A stretch of DNA of 64,000 nt from Mariniphaga sediminis (GTDB lineage: Bacteria; Bacteroidota; Bacteroidia; Bacteroidales; Prolixibacteraceae): positions 62,001-126,000 of the forward strand of contig NZ_QWET01000004.1 of the NCBI RefSeq assembly GCF_003573545.1. Reading direction: 5' to 3'. The translations under genes and the position numbers were made by a program. Below are positions 54,555-63,657 of this stretch, piece by piece (positions within the stretch are counted from its first letter, which is position 1; every line of letters begins with the position of its first letter). Under the pieces are notes generated by a model. That model was not told the DNA's origin, searched no databases, and was given only the letters and a program-made list of their open reading frames with translations.

Positions 54555-56747
54555 ATGAAAAACATACGCCTTGATAAAATCGCCATCAATGTTCATGCAC
54601 GCCGGATTCTTCTGATGATTTTGGAGGAGAATCCTATTTTGGAGCGGATACTTCGGGGCTCGAAAAATGAAACAGAGGCAATGGAGGCAATTAAAGAATG
54701 GATCTTGCCCAAACTAAAAAAGAACCCTGCAGCAGAAGCATTTTACCTCAGAAAAGATCACAATCACGATCTCTACCTTCAACTCAACTGGGAAGACTTT
54801 GCAGCCATCCGACTGCTTGACTACATAAAACATGCGGGAGAATCTCACCCGGATCAAAATATTCACGGTGAAATGGCTGTTACCAACCCCATAAAAATGA
54901 TGTGGCTGGCCACCAACTTTGGAATTGGCGGGGCAAAGCCCGATTTTTTTCTGGATATGCTTGAGCTTTTCAGGCAACTGAACGGCAAGCTGAAACCGGA
55001 AATCCCCGGCAGGGAACAGGTTCAGGAATGGATGGATCGTTATCCGTCAGGGATCGAGCCGAACATTGCGGAATTACGAAAAGTTAACCGCGACCGGATT
55101 ATCGGGATTCTCACCGAAAAAATTGATAACGGAGAAATAAAAAGCAAAAGATATTCCTTCGAGCCTGGTCTTTCGCAGGAAGAAAAAATAGCTAAGATGA
55201 ACGAATGGTGGAGTGAAAGCCGGTTTCATCTCAGGTTTGCTGTTCGCTCCCCTGACATGCTAAACGAACTTCTCGACTACTCGCTTGACCCTGACACAAT
55301 GGACATTCTTTATGATGCCGAGGAAAAAGGAATCCCATTTTTTGTAAATCCGTATTACCTCTCGCTGCTGAATGTTCAAACTCCGGGATTTGCCGTTGGG
55401 GGTGATTTGGCCATCCGGTGTTACATTGTTTACAGCCGGGCGCTGGTGGAAGAATTTGGACAAATTCAGGCCTGGGAGAAAGAAGACAAGGTACAGCCGG
55501 GTAAACCCAATGCTGCGGGTTGGATTCTTCCTTCGCACAATATCCACCGTCGTTATCCCGAAGTGGCCATTTTTATTCCCGATACAGTTGGCAGGGCCTG
55601 TGGCGGATTATGTGCAAGTTGCCAGCGAATGTACGATTTCCAGAGTGGGCGTTACAATTTCGACCTGCAAAAATTGAAACCCAACGAATCGTGGAACCAG
55701 AGACTACCCAAATTGCTCTCCTATTTTAAAGACGATGCCCAGCTTCGCGATATTCTGCTCACCGGAGGGGATGCACTAATGAGTTCCGACAGAAGTCTCA
55801 AAAATATTCTGGATGAAATTTACAAGATGGCTGTCCTCAAAAAAGAAGAAAATAAAAACCGACCGGAGCATGAAAAATATGCTGAAATCTTACGCATCAG
55901 AATTGGGACCCGGTTACCGGTTTACCTTCCGCAACGTATAACCCCTGCGCTGGCACAAATTCTGGCTGATTTTAAAAAGAAGGCGTCAAAAATTGGGGTA
56001 AAACAATTTGTCATTCAAACTCATTTCGAATCGCCAATGGAAGTGACCCCGGAAGCGCAAAAGGCAGTACAATTGTTGCTAAATGCCGGCTGGGCGGTGG
56101 CAAACCAACTGGTTCTTACAGCACCTGCCTCACGACGCGGGCACACAGCCAAACTCCGCAAAGTACTGAATGACATTGGGATACTCACTTATTACACCTT
56201 CACTGTAAAAGGATTTAAGGAAAACAGCGCCAATTTTACTCCGAATGGCCGCGCCGTGCAGGAAGAAATGGAAGAGAAATACCTCGGACGCCTTCCCGAA
56301 AAAGAAATGGACGAAATACAGGAACTGATGCACGATGCGAAAAATATGGCTGATAATGTGGACAAGCTGCGGAAAGAAAACAACCTTCCGTTCCTCGCTA
56401 CCGATCGCAACATCCTGAACCTGCCCGGAGTGGGGAAAAGCCTTACTTTCCGTACGATTGGAATTACCCGCTACGGACGGCGAATCCTGGAATTTGATCA
56501 CGACCGAACCCGCAACCACAGCCCCATTATCGACGAAATGGGAAAAGTGATTATTATCGAATCAAAATCCATTACAGAATACCTCCGGCAACTGGAAGAT
56601 ATGGGGGAAAACCGCGATGAATATGAAGGGGTATTTGGCTATTCGCTGGGGGAAACCGAACCACGAATGCCCATTTACGAGTATCCCGGTTACGATTTTG
56701 AAATAACCGATGAATTGACCCATCTGAAACTGGGGGTGGAAGCGTAA
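54555..56747 (+). CDS. KamA-family radical SAM protein (lysine 2,3-aminomutase-like)
   Basis: From ATG 54555 this is a 730-residue protein. The radical-SAM cluster motif CGGLCASC is at Cys349, Cys353 and Cys356, followed by LTGGDALMSSDRSLKNIL and RIRIGTRLPVYLPQRITPAL, typical of the lysine 2,3-aminomutase family. A long N-terminal region (about 1-300) has no obvious domain, making it much longer than the 400-470 residues of classical KamA. The true substrate is unknown; no beta-lysine genes are nearby. The TTG at 54537 is a less likely start. Confidence 0.85.
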   Translation: MKNIRLDKIAINVHARRILLMILEENPILERILRGSKNETEAMEAIKEWILPKLKKNPAAEAFYLRKDHNHDLYLQLNWEDFAAIRLLDYIKHAGESHPDQNIHGEMAVTNPIKMMWLATNFGIGGAKPDFFLDMLELFRQLNGKLKPEIPGREQVQEWMDRYPSGIEPNIAELRKVNRDRIIGILTEKIDNGEIKSKRYSFEPGLSQEEKIAKMNEWWSESRFHLRFAVRSPDMLNELLDYSLDPDTMDILYDAEEKGIPFFVNPYYLSLLNVQTPGFAVGGDLAIRCYIVYSRALVEEFGQIQAWEKEDKVQPGKPNAAGWILPSHNIHRRYPEVAIFIPDTVGRACGGLCASCQRMYDFQSGRYNFDLQKLKPNESWNQRLPKLLSYFKDDAQLRDILLTGGDALMSSDRSLKNILDEIYKMAVLKKEENKNRPEHEKYAEILRIRIGTRLPVYLPQRITPALAQILADFKKKASKIGVKQFVIQTHFESPMEVTPEAQKAVQLLLNAGWAVANQLVLTAPASRRGHTAKLRKVLNDIGILTYYTFTVKGFKENSANFTPNGRAVQEEMEEKYLGRLPEKEMDEIQELMHDAKNMADNVDKLRKENNLPFLATDRNILNLPGVGKSLTFRTIGITRYGRRILEFDHDRTRNHSPIIDEMGKVIIIESKSITEYLRQLEDMGENRDEYEGVFGYSLGETEPRMPIYEYPGYDFEITDELTHLKLGVEA

Positions 56748-56842
56748 AACCAGGATTATTTTTTAACAAAAACAGGCCAATCTCTCAGGTCCGTTATTTC
56801 ATGTACCCATAAATTTTTAATTTTACCGGGAAAACAGAAATA

Positions 56843-57871
56843 ATGAGTAAGAAAATTTTGGTAACAGGCGGAACCGGTTACATCGGTTCACACACGGTAG
56901 TTGAATTGCAAAAGTCGGGATACGATGTAGTGGTAGTGGATAATCTTTCCAACTCAAGCATTGAAGTGCTTGACAACATTGAAGAAATTACCGGTAAAAA
57001 ACCTCATTTTGAAAAGTTCGATTTAGCAGAACGCGACAAAACAGATAACTTTTTTAAACAACATCCGAATATTGACGCTGTCATTCATTTTGCCGCATCC
57101 AAAGCGGTGGGCGAGTCGGTTGAAAAGCCATTGCTTTATTACCGCAACAACCTGGTTTCGCTGATAAACCTGATGGAATGCCAGATTAAATACAATGTTC
57201 CAAACATTGTTTTTTCCTCATCCTGTACGGTTTACGGCCAACCCGAAAAGCTGCCCGTTACGGAAACAACTCCGCGAAAAGATGCCGAATCACCTTACGG
57301 AAATACCAAGCGGGTTAACGAAGACATCCTGCACGATACCATTTCCGCCAACCCTAATTTGCGGGGAATTGCACTGCGGTATTTCAATCCCATTGGCGCA
57401 CATCCGTCGGCATTGATTGGCGAATTACCGCTGGGCATACCGCAAAACCTTGTACCATTTATCACGCAGACAGCTGCCGGTATCCGGGAAGAGCTGAAGG
57501 TTTTTGGTGATGATTACGACACCCCCGACGGTTCGGCAATTCGGGATTATATAAATGTGGTAGATTTAGCAAAAGCCCACGTTGTAGCTATTGAACGGCT
57601 ACTCAATGGAAAAAACAGACAAAACTACGAAGTTTTCAACCTGGGGACCGGCAGAGGGGTTTCTGTACTGGAAATGGTTAAAGGCTTTGAAAAAGTGACA
57701 GGGGTGAAACTACAGTATAAAATTGTGGATCGCCGCGCTGGTGATATAGAAAAAATCTGGGCCGACACAACTTACGCAAACGAAGAACTTGGCTGGAAGG
57801 CAGAAGAAGGACTGGAAGAAACGCTGCACTCCGCCTGGAACTGGGAAAAACGAATCAGAGGGATTCAATAA
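56843..57871 (+). CDS. galE: UDP-glucose 4-epimerase
   Basis: The 342-residue extended SDR has GGTGYIGSHTVVEL at the N-terminus, SSSCTVYG with the catalytic Ser region, SPYGNTKRVNEDIL (YxxxK), and the GalE segment FNLGTGRGVSVLEMVKGFEK. It interconverts UDP-glucose and UDP-galactose for surface polysaccharide or glycoprotein synthesis. A small outer-membrane-like gene and rfbB follow on the same strand, so the three may be one operon. Confidence 0.96.
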   Translation: MSKKILVTGGTGYIGSHTVVELQKSGYDVVVVDNLSNSSIEVLDNIEEITGKKPHFEKFDLAERDKTDNFFKQHPNIDAVIHFAASKAVGESVEKPLLYYRNNLVSLINLMECQIKYNVPNIVFSSSCTVYGQPEKLPVTETTPRKDAESPYGNTKRVNEDILHDTISANPNLRGIALRYFNPIGAHPSALIGELPLGIPQNLVPFITQTAAGIREELKVFGDDYDTPDGSAIRDYINVVDLAKAHVVAIERLLNGKNRQNYEVFNLGTGRGVSVLEMVKGFEKVTGVKLQYKIVDRRAGDIEKIWADTTYANEELGWKAEEGLEETLHSAWNWEKRIRGIQ

Positions 57872-57913
57872 TATTCCCGCAACAGGTACGTTTTATGAAG
57901 GAAAATATGGGCT

Positions 57914-58402
57914 ATGGCAAAACTGTTTTCCTTCATACTTATTCTGATACCATCATTTATTTACGCGCAAAAATCACCCACTTACCTTTCGTTGGAGGCA
58001 GGAGGAAATGGCCTGGTTGCTTCAGTGAATTATGGCCGGCCCATTTATACCGGCTATCGTTACAAACTTATTTTTCAGGCCGGATTAGGTTGGCCTCCCA
58101 AGGTTGCAAGCTCAACATCTGCTTTTAATATCCCTACCCAGTTCACATGTAACTTTGGGCAGAAAGATTTCTTTTTTGAAGCAGGAGTGGGAACCTCTTT
58201 ACTGTTTAACACCCGCATGAATGAAACCATACAAAGCAATGAGCTTTATATTTCGCCCGTTATTGGATTCAGGCATGAATCGAACAACTGGTTCGGGCGG
58301 GTGTTTCTTTGTCCATTGTTTCATGTCACGGGCGACTATCTGCAGGATGATGTAACACGAGACTTTATTAAATTTGGGGCCGCTATAGGCGCAATCCTTT
58401 AA
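57914..58402 (+). CDS. Small outer-membrane beta-barrel-like protein
   Basis: This 162-residue protein has a signal peptide (about 1-18, SFIYAQ) and alternating strands (LSLEAGGNGLVASVNYGRPI, YKLIFQAGLGWPP, FFFEAGVGTSLLF, FIKFGAAIGAIL). That pattern and the final aromatic-poor strand suggest a small outer-membrane barrel. It has no recognised family. It is 42 bases after galE and 39 before rfbB, so it may share their transcription. Confidence 0.65.
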   Translation: MAKLFSFILILIPSFIYAQKSPTYLSLEAGGNGLVASVNYGRPIYTGYRYKLIFQAGLGWPPKVASSTSAFNIPTQFTCNFGQKDFFFEAGVGTSLLFNTRMNETIQSNELYISPVIGFRHESNNWFGRVFLCPLFHVTGDYLQDDVTRDFIKFGAAIGAIL

Positions 58403-58441
58403 TTTTAAAAATGATTTTATAATTTCACGAAAAAATACAAT

Positions 58442-59494
58442 ATGAAAACAATCCTAATCACCGGCGGGGCCGGATTTATTGGTTCCCACGTTGTTCGTTT
58501 GTTTGTTGAGAAATACCCGGAATACAAAATCGTAAATCTCGACAAACTGACTTACGCCGGAAATCTGGCCAATTTGAAAGACATTGAAAACAAACCCAAT
58601 TATGAGTTTGTAAAAGGTGATATTATTGAAGGAGAAACGATTCTGAAATTATTTGAAGAGAAACAGTTTGACGGGGTAATCCACCTTGCAGCAGAATCGC
58701 ATGTTGACCGTTCGATTTCAAATCCGACTGAATTTGTTTTTACAAACGTCATAGGAACGGTAAATCTGTTAAATGCCGCCAAACATATCTGGAAAGATAC
58801 CATTTCAGAAAAAAAATTCTATCATATTTCCACCGACGAAGTTTACGGTTCGTTGGGAGAAGAAGGGATGTTTACCGAAGAGACCCGCTACGATCCGCAC
58901 AGCCCCTACTCGGCATCGAAAGCCAGCTCCGACCATTTTGTCAGGGCATACCACGACACGTTCGGGCTTCCGGCAATTATTTCCAACTGTTCCAACAATT
59001 ATGGTTCCTACCAGTTCCCTGAGAAGTTGATTCCGCTTTTTATTCATAATATCAAAAATAAAAAACCGCTTCCCGTTTACGGAAAGGGGGAGAATATTCG
59101 TGACTGGCTGTGGGTCGAAGACCACGCTGCTGCCATCGATGTTATTTTCCACAAGGGAAGGATAGGCGAAACATACAACATCGGCGGATTTAACGAATGG
59201 AAAAACATAGACCTTATCCGGGTGATTTGCCGGGTAATGGACGAAAAGCTGGGAAGGCCCGGGGGCGAATCGGAAAAGCTCATCACCTTTGTGAAGGATC
59301 GCGCCGGCCACGACTTGCGGTACGCTATTGATGCTTCCAAACTGAAAAACGAACTCGGCTGGGAGCCTTCGTTACAATTTGAGGAAGGCATCCAAAAAAC
59401 CATCGATTGGTACCTGGAGAATAAGGAGTGGTTAAACAATGTAACTTCGGGAGATTACCAGAAATATTACGAAAAGCAGTACGTAAAAAGATAA
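58442..59494 (+). CDS. rfbB: dTDP-glucose 4,6-dehydratase
   Basis: The 350-residue SDR has GGAGFIGSHVVRLF, LAAESHVDRSI, ISTDEVYGSLG with the catalytic Asp-Glu pair, and YSASKASSDHFV (YxxxK). It converts dTDP-glucose to dTDP-4-keto-6-deoxyglucose for deoxyhexose-containing surface glycans. The other dTDP-rhamnose genes are not adjacent. Its last 170 bases are overlapped by the reading frame of the convergent alkyltransferase-like gene. Confidence 0.97.
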   Translation: MKTILITGGAGFIGSHVVRLFVEKYPEYKIVNLDKLTYAGNLANLKDIENKPNYEFVKGDIIEGETILKLFEEKQFDGVIHLAAESHVDRSISNPTEFVFTNVIGTVNLLNAAKHIWKDTISEKKFYHISTDEVYGSLGEEGMFTEETRYDPHSPYSASKASSDHFVRAYHDTFGLPAIISNCSNNYGSYQFPEKLIPLFIHNIKNKKPLPVYGKGENIRDWLWVEDHAAAIDVIFHKGRIGETYNIGGFNEWKNIDLIRVICRVMDEKLGRPGGESEKLITFVKDRAGHDLRYAIDASKLKNELGWEPSLQFEEGIQKTIDWYLENKEWLNNVTSGDYQKYYEKQYVKR

Positions 59495-59828
59495 AATTAA
59501 TCCCCTCCAACTCTTTTGCCGGGTCCCAGAAATGCTTTTTAAAATGAAGGATCTTGTCCCCTTTCACTTTTACTCCTTCATTTTCAAGTAATTCTTTCAT
59601 GGCGTCGGGAGTATCAAAGTGATGTTTACCGGTAAGCAGGCCGTTCCGGTTTACCACCCGGTGGGCAGGTACGAATTCGTAGTGACTGTGTGCGGCATTC
59701 ATCGCCCAGCCAACCATACGTGCCGATCCGGTGGTCCCCAGGTATTTGGCTATCGCGCCGTAAGAAGTCACCCTTCCGGGAGGTATTAATTTAACTACTT
59801 CGTAAACCTTGCTGAAAAAATCGCTCAT
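59325..59828 (-). CDS. Alkyltransferase-like (ATL) protein with C-terminal run-on
   Basis: The 167-residue protein matches the O6-alkylguanine methyltransferase fold without its active cysteine: the motif reads PAHRVV, with Ala55 in place of Cys. ATL proteins bind O6-alkylguanine and flag it for nucleotide excision repair. The ATL core ends near residue 107 (HFWDPAKEL), typical of its 105-115 residue family. The frame then continues 56 residues antisense through the end of rfbB. That tail is unlike known family sequence, so the protein's true end is uncertain. The UvrA gene at the window start belongs to the pathway ATL feeds. Confidence 0.85.
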   Translation of the reverse strand: MSDFFSKVYEVVKLIPPGRVTSYGAIAKYLGTTGSARMVGWAMNAAHSHYEFVPAHRVVNRNGLLTGKHHFDTPDAMKELLENEGVKVKGDKILHFKKHFWDPAKELEGINFIFLRTAFRNISGNLPKLHCLTTPYSPGTNRWFFGCLPQIVTKAPSRVRFSVWKHQ

Positions 59829-59882
59829 TAAAAAGATTTTTATACTGTCCGGAATGAGTATCTGAATGTAACAATTTAATCA

Positions 59883-60632
59883 CTAAGGCATATCTCTGGC
59901 ACTTCTTCCAAAGCTCCGGTAATCATCTTTTTCAAATTTATGTTCCGGTTCCTTCCAGTCCCCTTTATTCTCGCCAAAACGGAAAGCCAGGTATTTAATC
60001 TTAATTCCCCGGCTCAGCCACTGCTTCTCATAAAATGTTTTGATACGTAACGTATCGTCCAGAATTTCCGATTCGTAAAGGTTATCGGTTTCCGCAATAA
60101 CATCAAATTCATTCAAATGCACCAGGGCGCTGGTATACGAATACTGGAAACGACTGTCGGTCTTCAGGTGAATAATTCCATTTTCTTTCAGAAATGGTTG
60201 GTATCTTTTCAGAAAAACAGTGGAGGTAAGCCGTTTCCGGAATTTCTTCATTTGCGGATCAGGAAAAGTGAGCCAGATTTCATCTACTTCATTCGGCCCA
60301 AAAAACTGGTCGATAATTTCAATATTGGTACGCAAAAAACCTACATTTTTCAACTCCTTTTCCAGTGCAATTTTGGAGCCTTTCCAAAGCCGGGCTCCCT
60401 TAATATCCACACCCAAAAAATTCTTGTCCGGATATTTTTCGGCAAGTTCCACCGAATATTCGCCTTTTCCGCATCCCAATTCCACAACCAGTGGATTATC
60501 ATTTCCAAAAAAGACATTTGCCCATTTCCCTTTCAAATGGAAATCATGGTGTTTAACGGTTTTATACGGTGCCTGAACCACGTGTTCAAAGGCCTTCATT
60601 TCTTCAAACTTTGCCAGCTTATTCTTTCCCAC
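59883..60632 (-). CDS. trmB: tRNA (guanine-N7)-methyltransferase
   Basis: The 249-residue Rossmann methyltransferase has VVELGCGKGEYSVELAEKYPDKNFLGVDIKGARLW for SAM binding and the family segment EIWLTFPDPQMKKFRKRLTS. It methylates G46 of tRNA. The start is GTG 60632, giving the N-terminus MGKNKLAKFEEM that matches other Bacteroidota TrmB proteins; it overlaps the gldH stop by 14 bases. The next in-frame ATG (60599) would remove this conserved start. Confidence 0.95.
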   Translation of the reverse strand: MGKNKLAKFEEMKAFEHVVQAPYKTVKHHDFHLKGKWANVFFGNDNPLVVELGCGKGEYSVELAEKYPDKNFLGVDIKGARLWKGSKIALEKELKNVGFLRTNIEIIDQFFGPNEVDEIWLTFPDPQMKKFRKRLTSTVFLKRYQPFLKENGIIHLKTDSRFQYSYTSALVHLNEFDVIAETDNLYESEILDDTLRIKTFYEKQWLSRGIKIKYLAFRFGENKGDWKEPEHKFEKDDYRSFGRSARDMP

Positions 60633-61107
60633 GTTCTACTACTTTTTCAACTCTGAATCCTATATCATGAATTCCCTTCAACACATCGTCCCGCATCCCC
60701 TGCTGCAGCGAAATTTTGTATTCTCCCGAAATCGGGAAATACACATTCCGTCTGTAAACCGACTGCAATGTTTTCACGCCGCCAAATCCCTTGCCAAGCC
60801 ATCTCCCCGCAGGATCGGCCAAAACAATTTCGAACGTATCGCGTTGAACCTTTCCCCCGGGCTGGGTAATTTCAACGAACAGCCACAAATTACTGTAGGG
60901 GTAACTGGTTTTATTCCGAATCTGAATGAGCAGATTATGGTTCTGTAACGTATCTTCTACCGGAACATCAAAAACGACCAGCGAATCTTTATGCCAGGCA
61001 GCTCCGGGAATTTCCAGGTATTTATCAAACACGCGCCCTGAATCGCACGATGTAAACCCGGTAAGCAAAATAATCAGAAAAATAAAAAGATTTCCAGCCT
61101 GCTTCAT
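60619..61107 (-). CDS. gldH: Gliding motility lipoprotein GldH
   Basis: The 162-residue protein has a lipoprotein signal peptide ending LLTGFTSCDS (Cys near residue 21) and the GldH sequence pattern, for example VFDKYLEIPGAAWHKDSLVVFDV and the RGDFEI-like TFEIVLADPAGRWLGKGFGGVKTLQ. GldH is an envelope lipoprotein needed with the Gld/Spr machinery in gliding Bacteroidota. It lies 4 bases into the RicT gene end, so both are coupled. Presence with GldA and a T9SS cargo supports a T9SS-bearing organism; motility itself is not shown. Confidence 0.9.
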   Translation of the reverse strand: MKQAGNLFIFLIILLTGFTSCDSGRVFDKYLEIPGAAWHKDSLVVFDVPVEDTLQNHNLLIQIRNKTSYPYSNLWLFVEITQPGGKVQRDTFEIVLADPAGRWLGKGFGGVKTLQSVYRRNVYFPISGEYKISLQQGMRDDVLKGIHDIGFRVEKVVERGKE

Positions 61108-62255
61108 CCTTTATTCAATTTTATATTCCGGCTGTTTCTTTTATTGGAAGTCCGACCGGATTTTCGCCGCTTTTTTTTGCGATGTTTTCCCGTTGGTTTA
61201 TTGAAACGATCAATATCATCCTGCCCTACCATATTCAGGAATGTATCTTCTCCTTTTTGCGAAACATCAACTTCTTCGGAAACGAGTTTCTCAGGCTTTT
61301 TGCCTGCACGGTTCATCGCAAGTATTTTTTTCACAGTATTAACCGGCAACGCCACCAGACCCGAAGGAGCGTCTCCTTTTTTGGAATACCAGTATACTCC
61401 TTTAAAAATATCGGATTTAAAAAACTGGTAGGTACCAAATTCCGTTTCCAGCGGAATGTAGCTGGGTGGAAAATCTTTTTGGGCATCAATGTAGGAATCC
61501 ACTTCAAAGTTAAGACAGCATTTCAATTTACCGCATTGACCTGCCAGTTTTTGAGGGTTAAGGGAAATTTCCTGATAGCGGGCTGCATTTGTAGTCACCG
61601 AAACAAAGTTGGAAATCCATGATGCGCAGCAAAGCTCTCTTCCGCAAGGACCAATTCCCCCGATTCGTCCGGCTTCCTGGCGGGCGCCAATCTGTTTCAT
61701 CTCAATGCGGATATGAAATGTATCGGCAAGCACTTTAATCAGTTCCCTGAAATCGACACGTCCGTCAGCAATATAATAGAATATAGCTTTGGTACCGTCC
61801 CCCTGGTATTCTACATCACCAATTTTCATATCCAGATTCAGATCGTTCGCAATCTTTCTGGACTCAAGCATCGTTTCATATTCCAGAGAAATGGCCTCTT
61901 TCCATTTGTCGATATCCATCTGGCGTGCCAGGCGGTAAACTTTCCGAAGGTCACCGTTTACAGTGGTCACCTTGTGTTTTTTCATTTGTTCGGCCACCAA
62001 CTCTCCGGTTAGCGATACAATACCAATATCATGGCCGGGATTGGCTTCAACTGCCACTAAATCTCCGGAAGCAAGCTTCAAGTTGTTTACATTTCGGAAA
62101 AAATCTTTGCGGGTATTTTTAAATCGAACTTCAACAATGCCAAAATCATCCCCACCATCAGAAACATCACTTAACCAATCGGTAGCATGCAACTTGGCGC
62201 AACTTACCCAGCTACATGTGCAAACTCCCCTGTCAACTGTATCCGCATTTTCCAT
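61104..62255 (-). CDS. ricT: PSP1 family protein, RicT-like
   Basis: The 383-residue protein contains the PSP1 domain with cysteine clusters GPCGRELCCASW and GQCGKLKCCLNFE (about residues 200-250), which in RicT help bind an iron-sulfur cluster. An N-terminal extra CTCSWVSC pair and a lysine/arginine-rich C-terminal tail (about 350-383) are further features. In Bacillus, RicT with RicA and RicF affects RNase Y-dependent RNA processing; the role in Bacteroidota is not known. The gene overlaps gldH by 4 bases (ATGA). Confidence 0.88.
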   Translation of the reverse strand: MENADTVDRGVCTCSWVSCAKLHATDWLSDVSDGGDDFGIVEVRFKNTRKDFFRNVNNLKLASGDLVAVEANPGHDIGIVSLTGELVAEQMKKHKVTTVNGDLRKVYRLARQMDIDKWKEAISLEYETMLESRKIANDLNLDMKIGDVEYQGDGTKAIFYYIADGRVDFRELIKVLADTFHIRIEMKQIGARQEAGRIGGIGPCGRELCCASWISNFVSVTTNAARYQEISLNPQKLAGQCGKLKCCLNFEVDSYIDAQKDFPPSYIPLETEFGTYQFFKSDIFKGVYWYSKKGDAPSGLVALPVNTVKKILAMNRAGKKPEKLVSEEVDVSQKGEDTFLNMVGQDDIDRFNKPTGKHRKKKRRKSGRTSNKRNSRNIKLNKG

Positions 62256-62372
62256 AACAACAATTCAGTTTAATGCTAAAACCTGAAAAGGTATATTAAT
62301 CTTTTGGCGTCGCAATGAACAAAAATAATGATAAATAGCAATTTAATGGCGAAACAGCCACAAAAATGAATT

Positions 62373-63497
62373 TTACCTTTTAATCAGACGCACCATCCGC
62401 AGCGCGGTATCAAGGAAAATAATCCTTGGATTTCCGTTCATTGAAATATGTTTTATCCCCCGTTCAAACTCTTTGGCAAACGGGATAATATTCCTTTCAT
62501 TGATATAGGGTGCAAAGTTTTTACCCCACATTTTCTCGTCTTCGTTTAAGTAGACCAGTTCCGGTCTTCGCATATTCATAATAAAATACTCGCGAACCAG
62601 CCGCAAAGCCAGATAAAAAAAAGCTTTCTGGCGATCGCGTCCCAGGCGGGCCATTTCTTCAGACCATTGTGTTAATTCATACACTTCGCGCTTATAGGCA
62701 AATCGCATCATTTCCTGAAACTTTACAAAAAAATAACCGGTATTTTCATCGGGGTTCAGATATTCCACTGCCCGGATAAAATTTCCGTTAGCCAGCCGTA
62801 CCGCATCAGCCACCTGTTCCGGGGAAAGTTCTCCTTTGGCTTTCAGGGCAAGGCGCAAAGAATCATTATCTACAAAAGGTACCTTGATACGTTGCGCTCT
62901 CGATCGGATCGTGGAAATAACGGCCTCTTCATCTTCCGTTATCAGCAAAAAAAGGGTTTTACTGGGTGGTTCCTCGATCAGTTTTAACAACTTGTTGGAA
63001 CATGCCTGATGCATTTTTTCCGGCAACCAGATAATCATCACCTTATAGTCTGACTCGAAAGATTTCAGGTTCAGTTTCCGCATAATAGAATCACTCTCGC
63101 GCTCGTAAATCAAGCCCTGTGCGTTTTCATTCTCCACAAAACCCAGCCACTGGCTCAGGGTGAAGTAGGGTGTTTTTTTAACCATTTCCCGCCATTTCGG
63201 AAGAAAATCATCGGAAACGGGCTTTTTAAATTCCTTTGTTGGAAATACCGGAAAAACAAAATGCAAATCAGGGTGTGCCAGCTTTTGGTATTTACGGCAT
63301 GAAGGGCATTCGCCGCACGAGTCTGTCTCGCCCCTGTTCCTACAGGAAACATATTGTGCAAATGCGAGAGCCAATGCCAGCTTCCCCGTTCCTTCAGGGC
63401 CCGCCAACATCAAAGCATGACTTATCCGTTGCTCCTTAACCGAACGGACGAGCCTGTCTTTTATCTTTTCCTGACCAACTACATCTTTGAAAAACAT
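62373..63497 (-). CDS. holB: DNA polymerase III delta' subunit
   Basis: The 374-residue AAA+ clamp-loader subunit has a P-loop-like GPEGTGKLALALAFAQ, a zinc-ribbon cysteine set (CRNRGETDSCGECPSC) and HPDLHFV as in DnaX/HolB proteins. The ISHALMLAGP start and the SNKLLKLIEEPPSKTLFLL segment are typical of HolB. It helps load the sliding clamp with DnaX and HolA. The absence of a longer C-terminal tau-like domain distinguishes it from DnaX. It lies upstream of ricT with a 117-base gap and is divergent from pgk. Confidence 0.92.
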   Translation of the reverse strand: MFFKDVVGQEKIKDRLVRSVKEQRISHALMLAGPEGTGKLALALAFAQYVSCRNRGETDSCGECPSCRKYQKLAHPDLHFVFPVFPTKEFKKPVSDDFLPKWREMVKKTPYFTLSQWLGFVENENAQGLIYERESDSIMRKLNLKSFESDYKVMIIWLPEKMHQACSNKLLKLIEEPPSKTLFLLITEDEEAVISTIRSRAQRIKVPFVDNDSLRLALKAKGELSPEQVADAVRLANGNFIRAVEYLNPDENTGYFFVKFQEMMRFAYKREVYELTQWSEEMARLGRDRQKAFFYLALRLVREYFIMNMRRPELVYLNEDEKMWGKNFAPYINERNIIPFAKEFERGIKHISMNGNPRIIFLDTALRMVRLIKR

Positions 63498-63592
63498 ATC
63501 CCAAAAATAATGGTTTTGGGTGGTTATCGGACAGAAGTTCCCTTCATTTGTGAAACATTTTTTAATTTGAAGTTTTCAGGATGCCACCTCCG

Positions 63593-63621
63593 TTTCCTGC
63601 GAAATTTATTTTCTATCTTTG
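63593..63621 (+). promoter_or_regulatory. Bacteroidota-type promoter of pgk
   Basis: TATCTTTG at 63614-63621 is an exact TAnnTTTG element; TTTCC at 63593-63597 lies about 17 bases upstream in the -33 position. The pgk ATG is 36 bases downstream. Confidence 0.6.
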
Positions 63622-63657
63622 GTTGATTTTTAAATGAATCCATTAATAAAGAATAAA

